Shown here one piece after another: positions 52,192 through 61,398 of a stretch of DNA of 64,000 nt. Within the stretch, counting starts at the first letter, position 1. Each line of letters opens with the position of its first letter. The DNA lies in assembly GCA_016712145.1 (NCBI GenBank), contig JADJRO010000001.1, positions 2,046,501 to 2,110,500 of the forward strand, written 5' to 3'. The notes under the pieces were generated by a model. That model had not been told where the DNA came from, did not search any database, and saw only the letters and a list, made by a program, of their open reading frames with translations. The DNA comes from Saprospiraceae bacterium (GTDB lineage Bacteria; Bacteroidota; Bacteroidia; Chitinophagales; Saprospiraceae). Made by a program: the position numbers and the translations under genes.

Positions 52192-52713
52192 ATGAAATAT
52201 TTAAATAACTTTAATATAACAATATTGATTTGTTGTTTAGCTTTAAATTCATGTTCAAAAAATGAAAATAATGATTCAATTCCATTTAAGAAGAGTTATT
52301 CTCTTAAAACAAGAAGTCAAAGCCTCGAAGCTATTCTATCAAATGGAATAACTTCCGCTGATGATTTAGACGTATTAAGATCAAATTCGGTCTATCCTTT
52401 CTGTGAAGTATCATCAAATTTATTTAATAACTATAAAAGCAACCTTATTTTTGATGAAGGTATACTAGCATGCGCAGGTTCATGGATTGGTCCTTCCTTG
52501 ACTAAGAATCAATTCAAGATATGGTATCAAATACTGTGTCATGCTAATATTACAACGATTGAAAATTTTGGCTTTTTGGCTAACGTCCCAAATGAACAGC
52601 AATATTCCAATATTACTGGCTATGGAAATGCTGATGCATTACCTGGATATTATCAGGAAAAATTGGAAGATGATTGTGGAGAAGGATGGTCTGAATGTAT
52701 TCAGCCCTTTTAA
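52192..52713 (+). CDS. Orphan lipoprotein in AT-rich accessory stretch
   Basis: 173 aa. The N-terminus MKYLNNFNITILICCLALNSC gives a lipobox LNSC with lipidated Cys about 21. The mature part has Cys residues (CEVSS, ACAGSWIG, ILCHANITT, DDCGEGWSECIQPF) that could form disulfides. I recognise no domain. Coding sequence is very AT-rich, unlike the housekeeping genes around. It precedes the TlpA-type thioredoxin by 120 bp; the cysteine-rich mature part and a thioredoxin partner may be related. Confidence 0.5.
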   Translation: MKYLNNFNITILICCLALNSCSKNENNDSIPFKKSYSLKTRSQSLEAILSNGITSADDLDVLRSNSVYPFCEVSSNLFNNYKSNLIFDEGILACAGSWIGPSLTKNQFKIWYQILCHANITTIENFGFLANVPNEQQYSNITGYGNADALPGYYQEKLEDDCGEGWSECIQPF

Positions 52714-52833
52714 ATACTCACATTTTTTTTAATTAATTATGGTGATTTTAAGTATGTATGTTAAAAGCAAATACACTTTTAATCACCATTTTTATCAAAT
52801 ATCTTTAAATCATAAAAGCTGAATTTTTCATTT

Positions 52834-54321
52834 ATGCTAAGTATATATATATACCTTGTAAATAAATTAGTAAAGTATTTCTATAATACCCTTAATTTAA
52901 ACAAATATAAAGGAAATACTACTGGATTTTTAAATATTTTATTAATCCAACTAGTATTGATTCAAATCGTAAATGCCAATAACTTAACAAAAATATCTGG
53001 TATTATATCCAATCCTATCAATAGCAAAGTATATATTTGTTATTATAACATAATTACATTTGATCAAATAATTGTTGATTCAGCTCAATTAGATATCAAT
53101 GGTAAATTTTCTATGACTTTTGTATGGCCTAATTACAATCATATGGTTTTTATCCATGAGAGTATAAATGTAAATTTATATATAAACCCAAAAGACAATA
53201 TTGAATTAGAATTTGATGCTGACAATTTCAATAAATCAATTAAGTGTTATGGAATAGGAGGAGCTGTAAATAATTATTTAGTACAAAAATTATTAATATT
53301 TAACAAAAATTATCCAACTTCCATTTACAAATTGAATGAAAAAGATTTTATTCAATTTATCGATTCTACCGAAAATGAAAAATTAATACATCTAAACAAT
53401 TTTTTTTCAAAATTAAAGAAAAATAAAAAATTAGTTAAATTTTTAAAATATGAAGAAGCCGAAATAATTTATAGCACAGTTAATGCAAAATATACTTATC
53501 CAAGCTTATATAGTTATATGAATGGACTTAAAAGTCCAGTATTACTAAGTTCCAACTATTACAACTTTCTAAATCATATATTAGTTCAAAATATAAAAGC
53601 ATTCAACGCTTATTCGTATTTAGAATTCATTGAAAATTATTTTAAGACAGAGGTACAAAAGATGTTTTTATTAGATTCAACTCAAAATATTGTTGAGCTT
53701 CAAGAACGATTTTTAGAAAATAATTTTTCTGGATGTATAAAAGACTATCTATATTCAAAATGGATATATAACTTACTTACTCGTAAAAATGATCTACAAA
53801 ATGCTAGTATTGTATTTAGTAAATTTAAAAATAGTTCTAAAAACAAGTCACTCATAGAATTACTGACGATGACTTTTATTAATACTAGCAGAATGGCTAT
53901 TGGTGAAATTGCTCCAAATTTTACATATTACGATATTAATGGTAAATTAACTTCACTTTCTGACTTTAAAGGAAAATTAATTTATCTTGATATATGGGCT
54001 AGTTGGTGTGGTCCATGTATTAAAGAAATACCATATACAAAAAAACTACAGGAGAAACTTAAAAATAGAAATATCGAATTTCTTTTTATTTCAGTCGATA
54101 GGGATCCTAATAAATGGAAAACCTTTGTAAATAAAGAACTATTGCAAGGTACACATTTGCTTTCTAGTCATGATTATTCAATAAATATAGAAAAATTATA
54201 TAATGTAAAATCATTTCCAAGATATTTTATTATAGGAGCGGATGGGAAAATATTAGATAATATAGCAAAACGTCCGAGCCAAGAAGTTATATTGGATTTG
54301 GAAAGGTATCTAAAAGATTAG
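52834..54321 (+). CDS. TlpA-type thioredoxin with DUF4369-like N-domain
   Basis: 495 aa. An N-terminal hydrophobic segment (about 33-48, GFLNILLIQLVLIQIVNA) precedes a DUF4369-like beta domain (about 50-130, LTKISGIISNPINSKVYIC). A helical middle region follows. The C-terminal thioredoxin domain has IWASWCGPCIKE (Cys392, Cys395) and the cis-proline KSFPRYFIIGADG. Periplasmic disulfide reductase. Start uncertain because the 32 residues before the signal are poorly supported; a later start is possible. Very AT-rich, suggesting acquisition or relaxed selection. Confidence 0.82.
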   Translation: MLSIYIYLVNKLVKYFYNTLNLNKYKGNTTGFLNILLIQLVLIQIVNANNLTKISGIISNPINSKVYICYYNIITFDQIIVDSAQLDINGKFSMTFVWPNYNHMVFIHESINVNLYINPKDNIELEFDADNFNKSIKCYGIGGAVNNYLVQKLLIFNKNYPTSIYKLNEKDFIQFIDSTENEKLIHLNNFFSKLKKNKKLVKFLKYEEAEIIYSTVNAKYTYPSLYSYMNGLKSPVLLSSNYYNFLNHILVQNIKAFNAYSYLEFIENYFKTEVQKMFLLDSTQNIVELQERFLENNFSGCIKDYLYSKWIYNLLTRKNDLQNASIVFSKFKNSSKNKSLIELLTMTFINTSRMAIGEIAPNFTYYDINGKLTSLSDFKGKLIYLDIWASWCGPCIKEIPYTKKLQEKLKNRNIEFLFISVDRDPNKWKTFVNKELLQGTHLLSSHDYSINIEKLYNVKSFPRYFIIGADGKILDNIAKRPSQEVILDLERYLKD

Positions 54322-54696
54322 TTTGAAATATCCTAGTAACTTTAATTTTAATAGCGTAATTTGAATTACTAATGCACTAAAATTGATATTTTTAAGGTAA
54401 ATTTCAATTTAACTATTACAACTAAGCGCATACAATTATTTAATGATTTCTGATTATTTGAATTTAATCTTGATGATAGATGCTGTTGTCTTAGCCCCAT
54501 TTTTTAACTATATCTATTTTATTTCTATCCCTAAGAATTGGCAGTTGAAATTGACTAAAACTATTAATAGATTGTAATAAATTCAGGAGCCCGAAATTGT
54601 TATTAGTAATCGATTCTAAGCCAAATTACTTTTTTATTCTGATAATTAAATGCAAATTCCATTGCTATTTAGATAGACAGCTTAAATACAGTAGTA
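54322..54696. other. 375-bp AT-rich spacer before a truncated gene
   Basis: No sustained reading frame. The frame of the following gene is closed upstream by stops at 54604-54609 and 54670-54672. A 6-bp hairpin (GTAATT-TG-AATTAC) lies near 54355. No promoter-like pair was found, consistent with the downstream fragment being inert. Confidence 0.4.
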
Positions 54697-55239
54697 ATGG
54701 AATATCAAATTGATGCTATTGAAACCTCATTGCCTAAAAATGCAGCCATTAGTACCGATTCAATCTGGGAGGATAATTTAAAATTCATGAATGAATTTAA
54801 TATTCTATTGCTTACTGGACAAGCTGAAACCACAGATTTTGATCAGGTAGAAGCGATCGCAGATCAAAATTTTGATATAGGAGGGATCGCAGTATTGCAT
54901 GCACGGGTTTGGTTTCCTCAATACAGCGATGAAAGCAGTTTAACAAAGATTAAGGATCAATTGCCTGCAGGTGAAATCCTAGTCTCAGAATTGGTTATAA
55001 AGAATGCTGTTGAAATTTACCCAGTACCGAGTGTCACAAATACAGTTACCATACGTTCTGAGAATAAGCTAAAATCTATAAATTTTATGGATGCTCAAGG
55101 TCGTATTTGGATTTCGCAAGAGCTAAGTGAATCGCAATACCATACATTAAATTTAGCTGCATTGCAAGCAGGCGTTTATTTAATAGAATTAAAATTTTGG
55201 GATGGGATAAAAAGTGTTAAGAAAATTATGAAACAATAA
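54697..55239 (+). pseudogene. C-terminal remnant of a type IX secreted protein
   Basis: 180 aa from an ATG with no signal peptide. FDIGGIAVLHARVWFPQYSDE resembles the segment just before the sorting domain in large saprospiral secreted proteins. The end VEIYPVPSVTNTVTIRS...AGVYLIELKFWDGIKSVKKIMK is a type A sorting domain. A cargo protein cannot reach the secretion system without a signal peptide, and the upstream frame is closed, so this is most likely a decapitated gene. A downstream terminator is intact. Confidence 0.7.
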
Positions 55240-55249
55240 TTTTATTATT

Positions 55250-55294
55250 AAAAAATACCATGCATTTATTAAATTTAAATGCATGGTATTTTTT
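55250..55294. terminator. Strong bidirectional terminator
   Basis: A 19-bp perfect stem (55250-55268 with 55276-55294) around a 7-nt TTAAATT loop, with A-tract and T-tract on the two sides. It follows the type IX cargo remnant and precedes the PKD protein gene by 14 bp. Confidence 0.88.
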
Positions 55295-55308
55295 TTCAAA
55301 TTTAATTT

Positions 55309-57060
55309 ATGAAATATTTTACAATTTTTTCATTATTTATGTTTTGTTATGATTTAATTGCACAAGATAAACAAGATAATATTTGGTTGTTTGGCCATGA
55401 ACCAAATAGACCTGTCGATTATTTTGGAGGAAGTATGATTGATTTTTATGCAGAATTCCCAAAAGTTCAATATTTTAATATAAATACGAGGCTATTTGAT
55501 TGTAGTTCAATATGTACTAATGAAGGAGCTTTGGCTATATATACAAATAACTGCGCTATTTTTGATAAATATCATAAATTAGTCCCAACTAGTGATAGTT
55601 TAAATCCTGGATCTGTAACAAATCAATATTGTCATGGAACTTTAGGAGCATACCCATCAAGGAGTTCTACGATTTTATTATACGATTATAATAAATATTT
55701 TTATAGTCTGTTTCATTTTGGGCAATTGGAAAATACTAATCCTGGATTATTATTTAGGACCAAGATTTTAAGAGATACTAACTCAAACTTCAAAATAACT
55801 GATAAAAGCATTTTAATAGATTCTTTAGAAACTACTGAAGGTATTCAAGCAATCAGACATGGAAATGGTCGTGATTGGTGGATTGTAATGCACGAATCCT
55901 TTAATAATAATTTTATTAAATACCTTTTCACCCCAGCTGGAATATTAGGACCTTATAAACAAGCCATAGGCAATATATGGACTCATCAATACTGGATTGC
56001 TCAAGCAGCATTTTCTCCAGATGGCAATTGGTATGCATTGGTTTCTGAGTACAATGGAGCCAATTTATTTCGATTTGATCGATGTACTGGTCTATTGTCT
56101 GATTACATTTCTTTAAATAAACCTGCTGATGACAATCGATACTATCCACGGGGTGTTTGTTTTTCTCCAAATAGTAAATTGCTTTATGTTTCCGCAGATT
56201 TTTCCTTGTATCAATACAATCTGGATGCCCCTGATATTTCAAACTCCTATACTTTAATTGATACTACCGATCATTATAAACTACCCTATACTTTTTTTTC
56301 CACCTTCTATCAATTGATGCTAGGTCCAGATCACAAAATTTATGGCATTACCAACAGTGAAACCAATTTCCTTCATGTTATACACAATCCGGATTTACCC
56401 GGTAAAGCTTGCAATTTAAAGCAACATGATATTTTACTGCCATCCACTTATTTTCAATCCATGCCCAATTTTCCTCATTTTAGAATCTTTGATTGGGATG
56501 ACAGCCCTTGCGATACCCTGGGTATCAATAAATCAGCAGTGGCCCGTTGGAGGTATGCTCAGGATAGCCTCAATTATTTGAGATTTGATTTTACCAATCT
56601 CAGTTATACAGATATTTTAGAATGGCAATGGGACTTTGGAGATCCTGCCAGCGGCAACAATACCAGCACATTAAAAAATCCAGAACATAATTTTTCAAAA
56701 AATGGTATTTACCCGGTCTGTCTGATTGCAAAAAACAAACACGGTTCGGATACCTTGTGCAAAGACATTCAAATTGGTACGGTAGGTCTTGATGACTCAC
56801 CAATACAAATAGATATTAAATCAAATTTCTTATTAGCTCCCAATCCTTGCAAAGAATTCTTACAAATAAATATCAGCAATTACCATCCTCAAAATATGAC
56901 AGCACATTTCTATAACCAAATTGGTAAAAATGTAAAGTCAGTCCGTTTATTTCAAGGGGTCAATACAGTGGAAATGGATGATTTAATTCAAGGAATTTAT
57001 TTTATTTCGATACTGGAAAATGGACGAGTTATTTTAACAAAGAATATTAATAGGCTTTAA
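55309..57060 (+). CDS. Secreted PKD-domain protein with type IX sorting signal
   Basis: 583 aa. A signal peptide (KYFTIFSLFMFCYDLIAQ) is followed by a beta-propeller-like region (about 20-395; AAFSPDGNWYALVSEYNG, GVCFSPNSKLLYVSADF). A PKD domain is at about 430-490 (LEWQWDFGDPASGNNTSTL, NFSKNGIYPVCLIAKNKHGS). The C-terminal sorting domain is FLLAPNPCKEFLQIN...GIYFISILENGRVIL. Likely secreted and surface-anchored via the type IX system. Substrate unknown. The codon usage is AT-rich as in the neighbours. Confidence 0.85.
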   Translation: MKYFTIFSLFMFCYDLIAQDKQDNIWLFGHEPNRPVDYFGGSMIDFYAEFPKVQYFNINTRLFDCSSICTNEGALAIYTNNCAIFDKYHKLVPTSDSLNPGSVTNQYCHGTLGAYPSRSSTILLYDYNKYFYSLFHFGQLENTNPGLLFRTKILRDTNSNFKITDKSILIDSLETTEGIQAIRHGNGRDWWIVMHESFNNNFIKYLFTPAGILGPYKQAIGNIWTHQYWIAQAAFSPDGNWYALVSEYNGANLFRFDRCTGLLSDYISLNKPADDNRYYPRGVCFSPNSKLLYVSADFSLYQYNLDAPDISNSYTLIDTTDHYKLPYTFFSTFYQLMLGPDHKIYGITNSETNFLHVIHNPDLPGKACNLKQHDILLPSTYFQSMPNFPHFRIFDWDDSPCDTLGINKSAVARWRYAQDSLNYLRFDFTNLSYTDILEWQWDFGDPASGNNTSTLKNPEHNFSKNGIYPVCLIAKNKHGSDTLCKDIQIGTVGLDDSPIQIDIKSNFLLAPNPCKEFLQINISNYHPQNMTAHFYNQIGKNVKSVRLFQGVNTVEMDDLIQGIYFISILENGRVILTKNINRL

Positions 57061-57164
57061 CTCTTTTTGATTATTAATATAACTTACTACAGCTCATATC
57101 CTATGCGCTAGATATTTGATTAATAATAAACAATCGCAATCAAAAAAAATATTTACTAAAAACT

Positions 57165-57842
57165 TCAATTTTCTTCCTGATATTTATACCGATTCCTATA
57201 ATTCCGACGTGCGAAAAATCCTACCACCAATCCAAATCCAAATCCTCCGATGTGTGCAAACCAGGCAGTACCACCTTCTTCGGTGTTAAGTCCCAATGAG
57301 CCAAATCCTGCAACCATTTGTTGTGCTATCCATATGCCAAGAAAAAATAAGGCCGGCACATATGCAGAAGTAAATAAAAATAAAATCCATACCCGGATGC
57401 GAGACGCCGGAAACATGACCAGATAGGCTCCCATTACTGCAGAGATGGCGCCGCTGGCCCCGATCATGGGCAATTCACTGTAGGGATTGGTCAAGACATG
57501 TATGAGCGCTGCGGCGATGCCTCCAAGCATGTAAAATAAAATAAAATTGAACGTACCAACTACGGCTTCTATGTTATCTGCAAAAACCCATAAGAACAAC
57601 ATGTTACCAATCAGGTGCATCCAACCTCCATGCATAAACATGGAAGTCAGTAACGTATATAAATCCTGTCCCGAACTAATTTCTACCGGTATCGAACCAA
57701 ACTCAACAACCATTGCTTCTGCTGCATCTTGTTGCAAACTAAACTCAAATAAAAATACCAATACATTGACCAAAATCAAGGTATAGGAAAACAAAGGCTT
57801 GTAACCTCCTTGTACATTGTCGTCACCAATTGGAAAGAACAT
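57165..57842 (-). CDS. Rhomboid-family intramembrane serine protease
   Basis: 225 aa, six or more transmembrane helices. Catalytic Ser130 lies in GASGAISAVM and His197 in AHIGGFGFGLVVGFF; HGGWMHLIGN supplies the oxyanion Asn80. This is the GlpG/rhomboid set, cleaving transmembrane substrates within the bilayer. Its ATG overlaps the kdsD stop by one base (TAATG), so it is coupled to it. A short charged tail (RRNYRNRYKYQEEN) ends the protein. Substrate unknown. Confidence 0.9.
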   Translation of the reverse strand: MFFPIGDDNVQGGYKPLFSYTLILVNVLVFLFEFSLQQDAAEAMVVEFGSIPVEISSGQDLYTLLTSMFMHGGWMHLIGNMLFLWVFADNIEAVVGTFNFILFYMLGGIAAALIHVLTNPYSELPMIGASGAISAVMGAYLVMFPASRIRVWILFLFTSAYVPALFFLGIWIAQQMVAGFGSLGLNTEEGGTAWFAHIGGFGFGLVVGFFARRNYRNRYKYQEEN

Positions 57843-58819
57843 TAGATGATGCCTTCTTTTATTAAATCATGAATGTGGATCACTCCTAAATATTGATCGC
57901 CGGCTGCTACAATAACCTGGGTGATGTTTCTATCTTTCAATACTCGAAATGCTTCTACAGCCAATGCATCCGGTGCTATGCGGATTGGATTTAAAGACAT
58001 AATATCTTTTGCTTGTAAAGAATCCATCGAACTTGTTTTTTGCAACATGCGTCTTAAATCTCCATCCGTAATGATGCCGGATAATTTATTTTCTTGATTT
58101 ATCACAGCCGTCATGCCCAAACGTTTGGAGGTCATTTCCAAAATCACTTCGTTCAATCCGGCTTGTTCAAACACTGCTGGTTTTTCATGGGAAGGATAGA
58201 TATCTTTAACTTTTAAGTACAATTGCTTTCCCAAAGAACCGCCGGGATGAAATTGTGCAAAATCCATGGGTGTAAATCCTCTCAAGGCAAGCAATGAAAC
58301 TGCAAGCGCATCGCCCATAACCATTTGAGCCGTTGTGCTGGCCGTTGGTGCCAGGTTATTGGGCTCTGCTTCTTTGTCAACCGGAATCCAAATCACTTGA
58401 TTGGCTTGTTGGGCTAAACTCGAATTGGAATTTGAAACCATTGCAATTAATTGAGATCCTAAATGTTTGACCAAGGGCAACAAAACTTTAATCTCTGGCG
58501 TTTCGCCACTTTTCGAAATACACAATACAATATCTTCCGGACGAATCATTCCCAAATCACCGTGAATGGCATCAGCAGCATGCATAAACAAAGATGGGGT
58601 TCCGGTTGAATTAAAGGTGGCCACCATCTTTTGTCCAACGATGGCAGATTTACCAATGCCCGTTACCACCAGGCGTCCCTTGCATTCGTAAATAAGCTGG
58701 ACACACTGTACAAATGATTCTTGAATTTGATTTTTTAAATCTGCTACAACTTGTGCTTCTATCTCAATGCAATTGCGGGCTGCTTGCAGAACGATATCGT
58801 GTTGGGAAGGATTCAACAT
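57842..58819 (-). CDS. kdsD: Arabinose-5-phosphate isomerase (KdsD/KpsF/GutQ)
   Basis: 325 aa. The SIS domain is in the first 200 residues (RLVVTGIGKSAIVGQKMVATF, DLGMIRPEDIVLCISKSGETPE). Two CBS domains follow (VKDIYPSHEKPAVFEQAGLN, MSLNPIRIAPDALAVEAFRV). It interconverts ribulose-5-P and arabinose-5-P, the first Kdo step, feeding the lipid A core. HGDLGM contains the conserved His. Adjacent to rhomboid and DUF4290 genes in the same orientation. Confidence 0.93.
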   Translation of the reverse strand: MLNPSQHDIVLQAARNCIEIEAQVVADLKNQIQESFVQCVQLIYECKGRLVVTGIGKSAIVGQKMVATFNSTGTPSLFMHAADAIHGDLGMIRPEDIVLCISKSGETPEIKVLLPLVKHLGSQLIAMVSNSNSSLAQQANQVIWIPVDKEAEPNNLAPTASTTAQMVMGDALAVSLLALRGFTPMDFAQFHPGGSLGKQLYLKVKDIYPSHEKPAVFEQAGLNEVILEMTSKRLGMTAVINQENKLSGIITDGDLRRMLQKTSSMDSLQAKDIMSLNPIRIAPDALAVEAFRVLKDRNITQVIVAAGDQYLGVIHIHDLIKEGII

Positions 58820-58828
58820 GATTTAGAA

Positions 58829-59521
58829 TCAAGGCCTGCGCTTGTTGTTGCTGTTATTGTTGGATTTGCCGCGATAATTATTGTTTTTCTTATTCCGGTA
58901 ATTCTGCTTATTCATTCCTTTGTAAACCCTGCGCTGGCTTTTTATCGCTGTATTTGCCAGGGTATTAAATTGAACACTCTCATCAATGGTCAACTGACCA
59001 TTCGACATGTTTAATAAATCACTTTTTATTAATTCGTCGCTCACATAATGTTCGCGGTTCCAATTTTTAAATGCCATTTTCATATACGAACCGATGATTT
59101 GTGAAAACTCATCGCGTTTCGGACCGGCTTCCATCTGCATGGCTTTTTTAATCAGCATGTTTACATAATTGCCATAATGTCTGTAGCGGTCTGCAGGAAT
59201 TGGATACGGTACTTTTTCAGGTCTCAACTTATCAAGATCCGCACTGGGTTTATCCCCATAGGGCGTTGTAACATCAATTTCATAACTGGCAATTCTAAAA
59301 AAATGATGCCACAATTTGCGGCGGTGTTCATCAAAATTCCGATTGTACGGAGTCATGATTTGCATCAGATTGATAATTTCTTCTGCAAACGATTGGCGAT
59401 AAACTGGATCTTCTATTTTTTTACAATGCACAATAAGATCTTGCACATTCCGACCGTACTCAGGCATAATGAGTTCGGTTTGAGAAGTATTGTATGCAAA
59501 CTGAATATTAGGATTCGTCAT
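58829..59521 (-). CDS. DUF4290 protein
   Basis: 230 aa, no signal peptide. Contains LIMPEYGRNVQDLIVHC, IVLMQIMTPYNRNFDEHRRKLW-like segments (here NLMQIMTPYNRNFDEHR), and WNREHYVSDELI, which match the Bacteroidota-specific DUF4290 family. The last 40 residues are a basic Asn/Arg-rich tail (NYRGKSNNNSNNKRRP), probably RNA- or ribosome-binding. Function unknown. It is 6 bp from glmS and 9 bp from kdsD, within one operon. Confidence 0.85.
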   Translation of the reverse strand: MTNPNIQFAYNTSQTELIMPEYGRNVQDLIVHCKKIEDPVYRQSFAEEIINLMQIMTPYNRNFDEHRRKLWHHFFRIASYEIDVTTPYGDKPSADLDKLRPEKVPYPIPADRYRHYGNYVNMLIKKAMQMEAGPKRDEFSQIIGSYMKMAFKNWNREHYVSDELIKSDLLNMSNGQLTIDESVQFNTLANTAIKSQRRVYKGMNKQNYRNKKNNNYRGKSNNNSNNKRRP

Positions 59522-59527
59522 AAAATT

Positions 59528-61369
59528 TTATTCGACAGTAACGGATTTTGCTAAGTTTCTTGGTTGATCTACATCACATTGACGCATAACCGCCACATGA
59601 TAGGATAATAATTGGAGTGGGATCACTGACAGCAAGGGTGTCAATGGATCAATGGTGCTTGGAATTTCTATAAAGTGATCTGCAATCCGTTTAATTTCTA
59701 CATCGCCTTCAGTAACAATGGCAATGACAATGCCTTTACGTGCTTTGACTTCCATGATATTGGAAACAATTTTTTCATAAGCACTGACATTGGTTGCGAT
59801 CACAATCACTGGCATGTTTTCATCGATCAGGGCAATGGGTCCATGCTTCATTTCTGCTGCCGGATACCCTTCTGCATGGATGTAAGAAATTTCCTTCAAT
59901 TTCAAAGCACCTTCCAATGCAACTGGAAAATTATATCCTCTTCCAAGGTACAGGGTGTTGTTTGTATTTTTAATTTCCCCCGCCAGGTATTTTATTTTTT
60001 CATTGGATGCAAGTACTTTTTCTACTTTATCCGGAATGCTAGCCAACTCTGCAATCAACTGGTGATAATACGAATTGGATAAACTGCCATTGCGCTGTCC
60101 TAAAACCAGAGACATTAAAGTCAATAAAGTAACCTGACCTGTAAAAGCTTTTGTAGAAGCCACTCCAATCTCTGGACCACAGTGTATGTAGGAACCTGCA
60201 TGCGTCATGCGCGCAATGGACGACCCAACCACATTGACAATACCATAAACAAGGGCTCCTTTCTCTTTGGCCAATTCAGCTGCAGCCAGTGTGTCTGCAG
60301 TTTCACCGGACTGTGAAATTACTAGGACCACATCTTTGTCGGTTAGGATTGGATTTCTATATCGAAACTCTGAAGCATATTCAACTTCAACCGGAATTCG
60401 TGCGAGGTCTTCAATTAAATATTCTCCAATTAATGCACTATGCCAGGACGTACCACAGGCTGCAATGATGATGCGATTGGCTTTATTGATCCGATTGATG
60501 TGTTCTTCAAGTCCTCCAAGGCGCACCCAACCTTCAATTGCATTCAATCGGCCCCGCATGCAATCAGAAATGGTTTGAGATTGTTGGTAGATTTCTTTCA
60601 ACATAAAATGTTCGTACCCACCTTTCTCCAATTGATCCATGCTCATGTCCCACTCATGAATTACAGGTTCCTGCAATTCATCATTGCTCAGGGTTGAAAT
60701 TTCCAATCCTTTGTCACGAGTCAAAACCGCAATTTCCTCATCATTGAGATAGACGACTTTGTTGGTATATTGAATGATCGGTGTTGCGTCCGATGCTATA
60801 AATAAATCCTTATCACCCAAACCAATTACCAACGGACTAGATTTTCGGGCACCTACCAATTTATTGGGATCATTTTTATCAATGACCACAATGGCATATG
60901 CGCCCACCACTTTATTGAGTGCTTTGCGAACAGCTTCTTCCAACGGCAAACTGTCGCGATTTTGAAATTCTTCTATTAAATGGATGAGTACTTCGGTGTC
61001 GGTTTCACTTTCAAAGCGATGACCTAATCGAGTAAGTGCCTCTTTAAGTGTGGCATAATTTTCAATAATGCCATTGTGGATGATGGCCAGGCGATTGTTA
61101 CCTGAAAAATGCGGATGCGCATTGATATCATCCGGTTTGCCGTGAGTAGCCCAACGGGTATGACCCATTCCGATGGTTGCGTAGAGGCCTTTGTTTTCTG
61201 TGAGATCGGCCAATTCCTGAACCTTCCCCTTTTTCTTATAAACGGACAATTCGCCATCTAATAGCGCGATGCCTGCAGAGTCATAGCCCCTGTATTCAAG
61301 ACGGCGCAGCCCTTCCAAAAGTATTGGATAGGAATTCTTATCTCCAAGATATGCAATAATTCCACACAT
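59528..61369 (-). CDS. glmS: Glutamine-fructose-6-phosphate aminotransferase
   Basis: 613 aa. The N-terminal nucleophile Cys2 (MCGIIAYLGDKNSYPILL) and RLEYRGYDSAGIALL mark the glutaminase domain. Two SIS domains carry the isomerase (ISQSGETADTLAA, GPEIGVASTKAFTGQV), and the C-terminus ends with QPRNLAKSVTVE. It makes glucosamine-6-P for UDP-GlcNAc used by peptidoglycan and by the surface polysaccharide. No riboswitch (glmS ribozyme) was recognised upstream; only 29 bp separate it from the DUF4270 gene. Confidence 0.97.
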   Translation of the reverse strand: MCGIIAYLGDKNSYPILLEGLRRLEYRGYDSAGIALLDGELSVYKKKGKVQELADLTENKGLYATIGMGHTRWATHGKPDDINAHPHFSGNNRLAIIHNGIIENYATLKEALTRLGHRFESETDTEVLIHLIEEFQNRDSLPLEEAVRKALNKVVGAYAIVVIDKNDPNKLVGARKSSPLVIGLGDKDLFIASDATPIIQYTNKVVYLNDEEIAVLTRDKGLEISTLSNDELQEPVIHEWDMSMDQLEKGGYEHFMLKEIYQQSQTISDCMRGRLNAIEGWVRLGGLEEHINRINKANRIIIAACGTSWHSALIGEYLIEDLARIPVEVEYASEFRYRNPILTDKDVVLVISQSGETADTLAAAELAKEKGALVYGIVNVVGSSIARMTHAGSYIHCGPEIGVASTKAFTGQVTLLTLMSLVLGQRNGSLSNSYYHQLIAELASIPDKVEKVLASNEKIKYLAGEIKNTNNTLYLGRGYNFPVALEGALKLKEISYIHAEGYPAAEMKHGPIALIDENMPVIVIATNVSAYEKIVSNIMEVKARKGIVIAIVTEGDVEIKRIADHFIEIPSTIDPLTPLLSVIPLQLLSYHVAVMRQCDVDQPRNLAKSVTVE

Positions 61370-61398
61370 ATTACATGTAAATATAATGTGTTTTAATC

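Noticed and set aside
59370..61398. glmS riboswitch/ribozyme
   Set aside because: Only 29 bp separate glmS from the upstream gene, too short for the glmS ribozyme, and the ribozyme is not expected in Bacteroidota.
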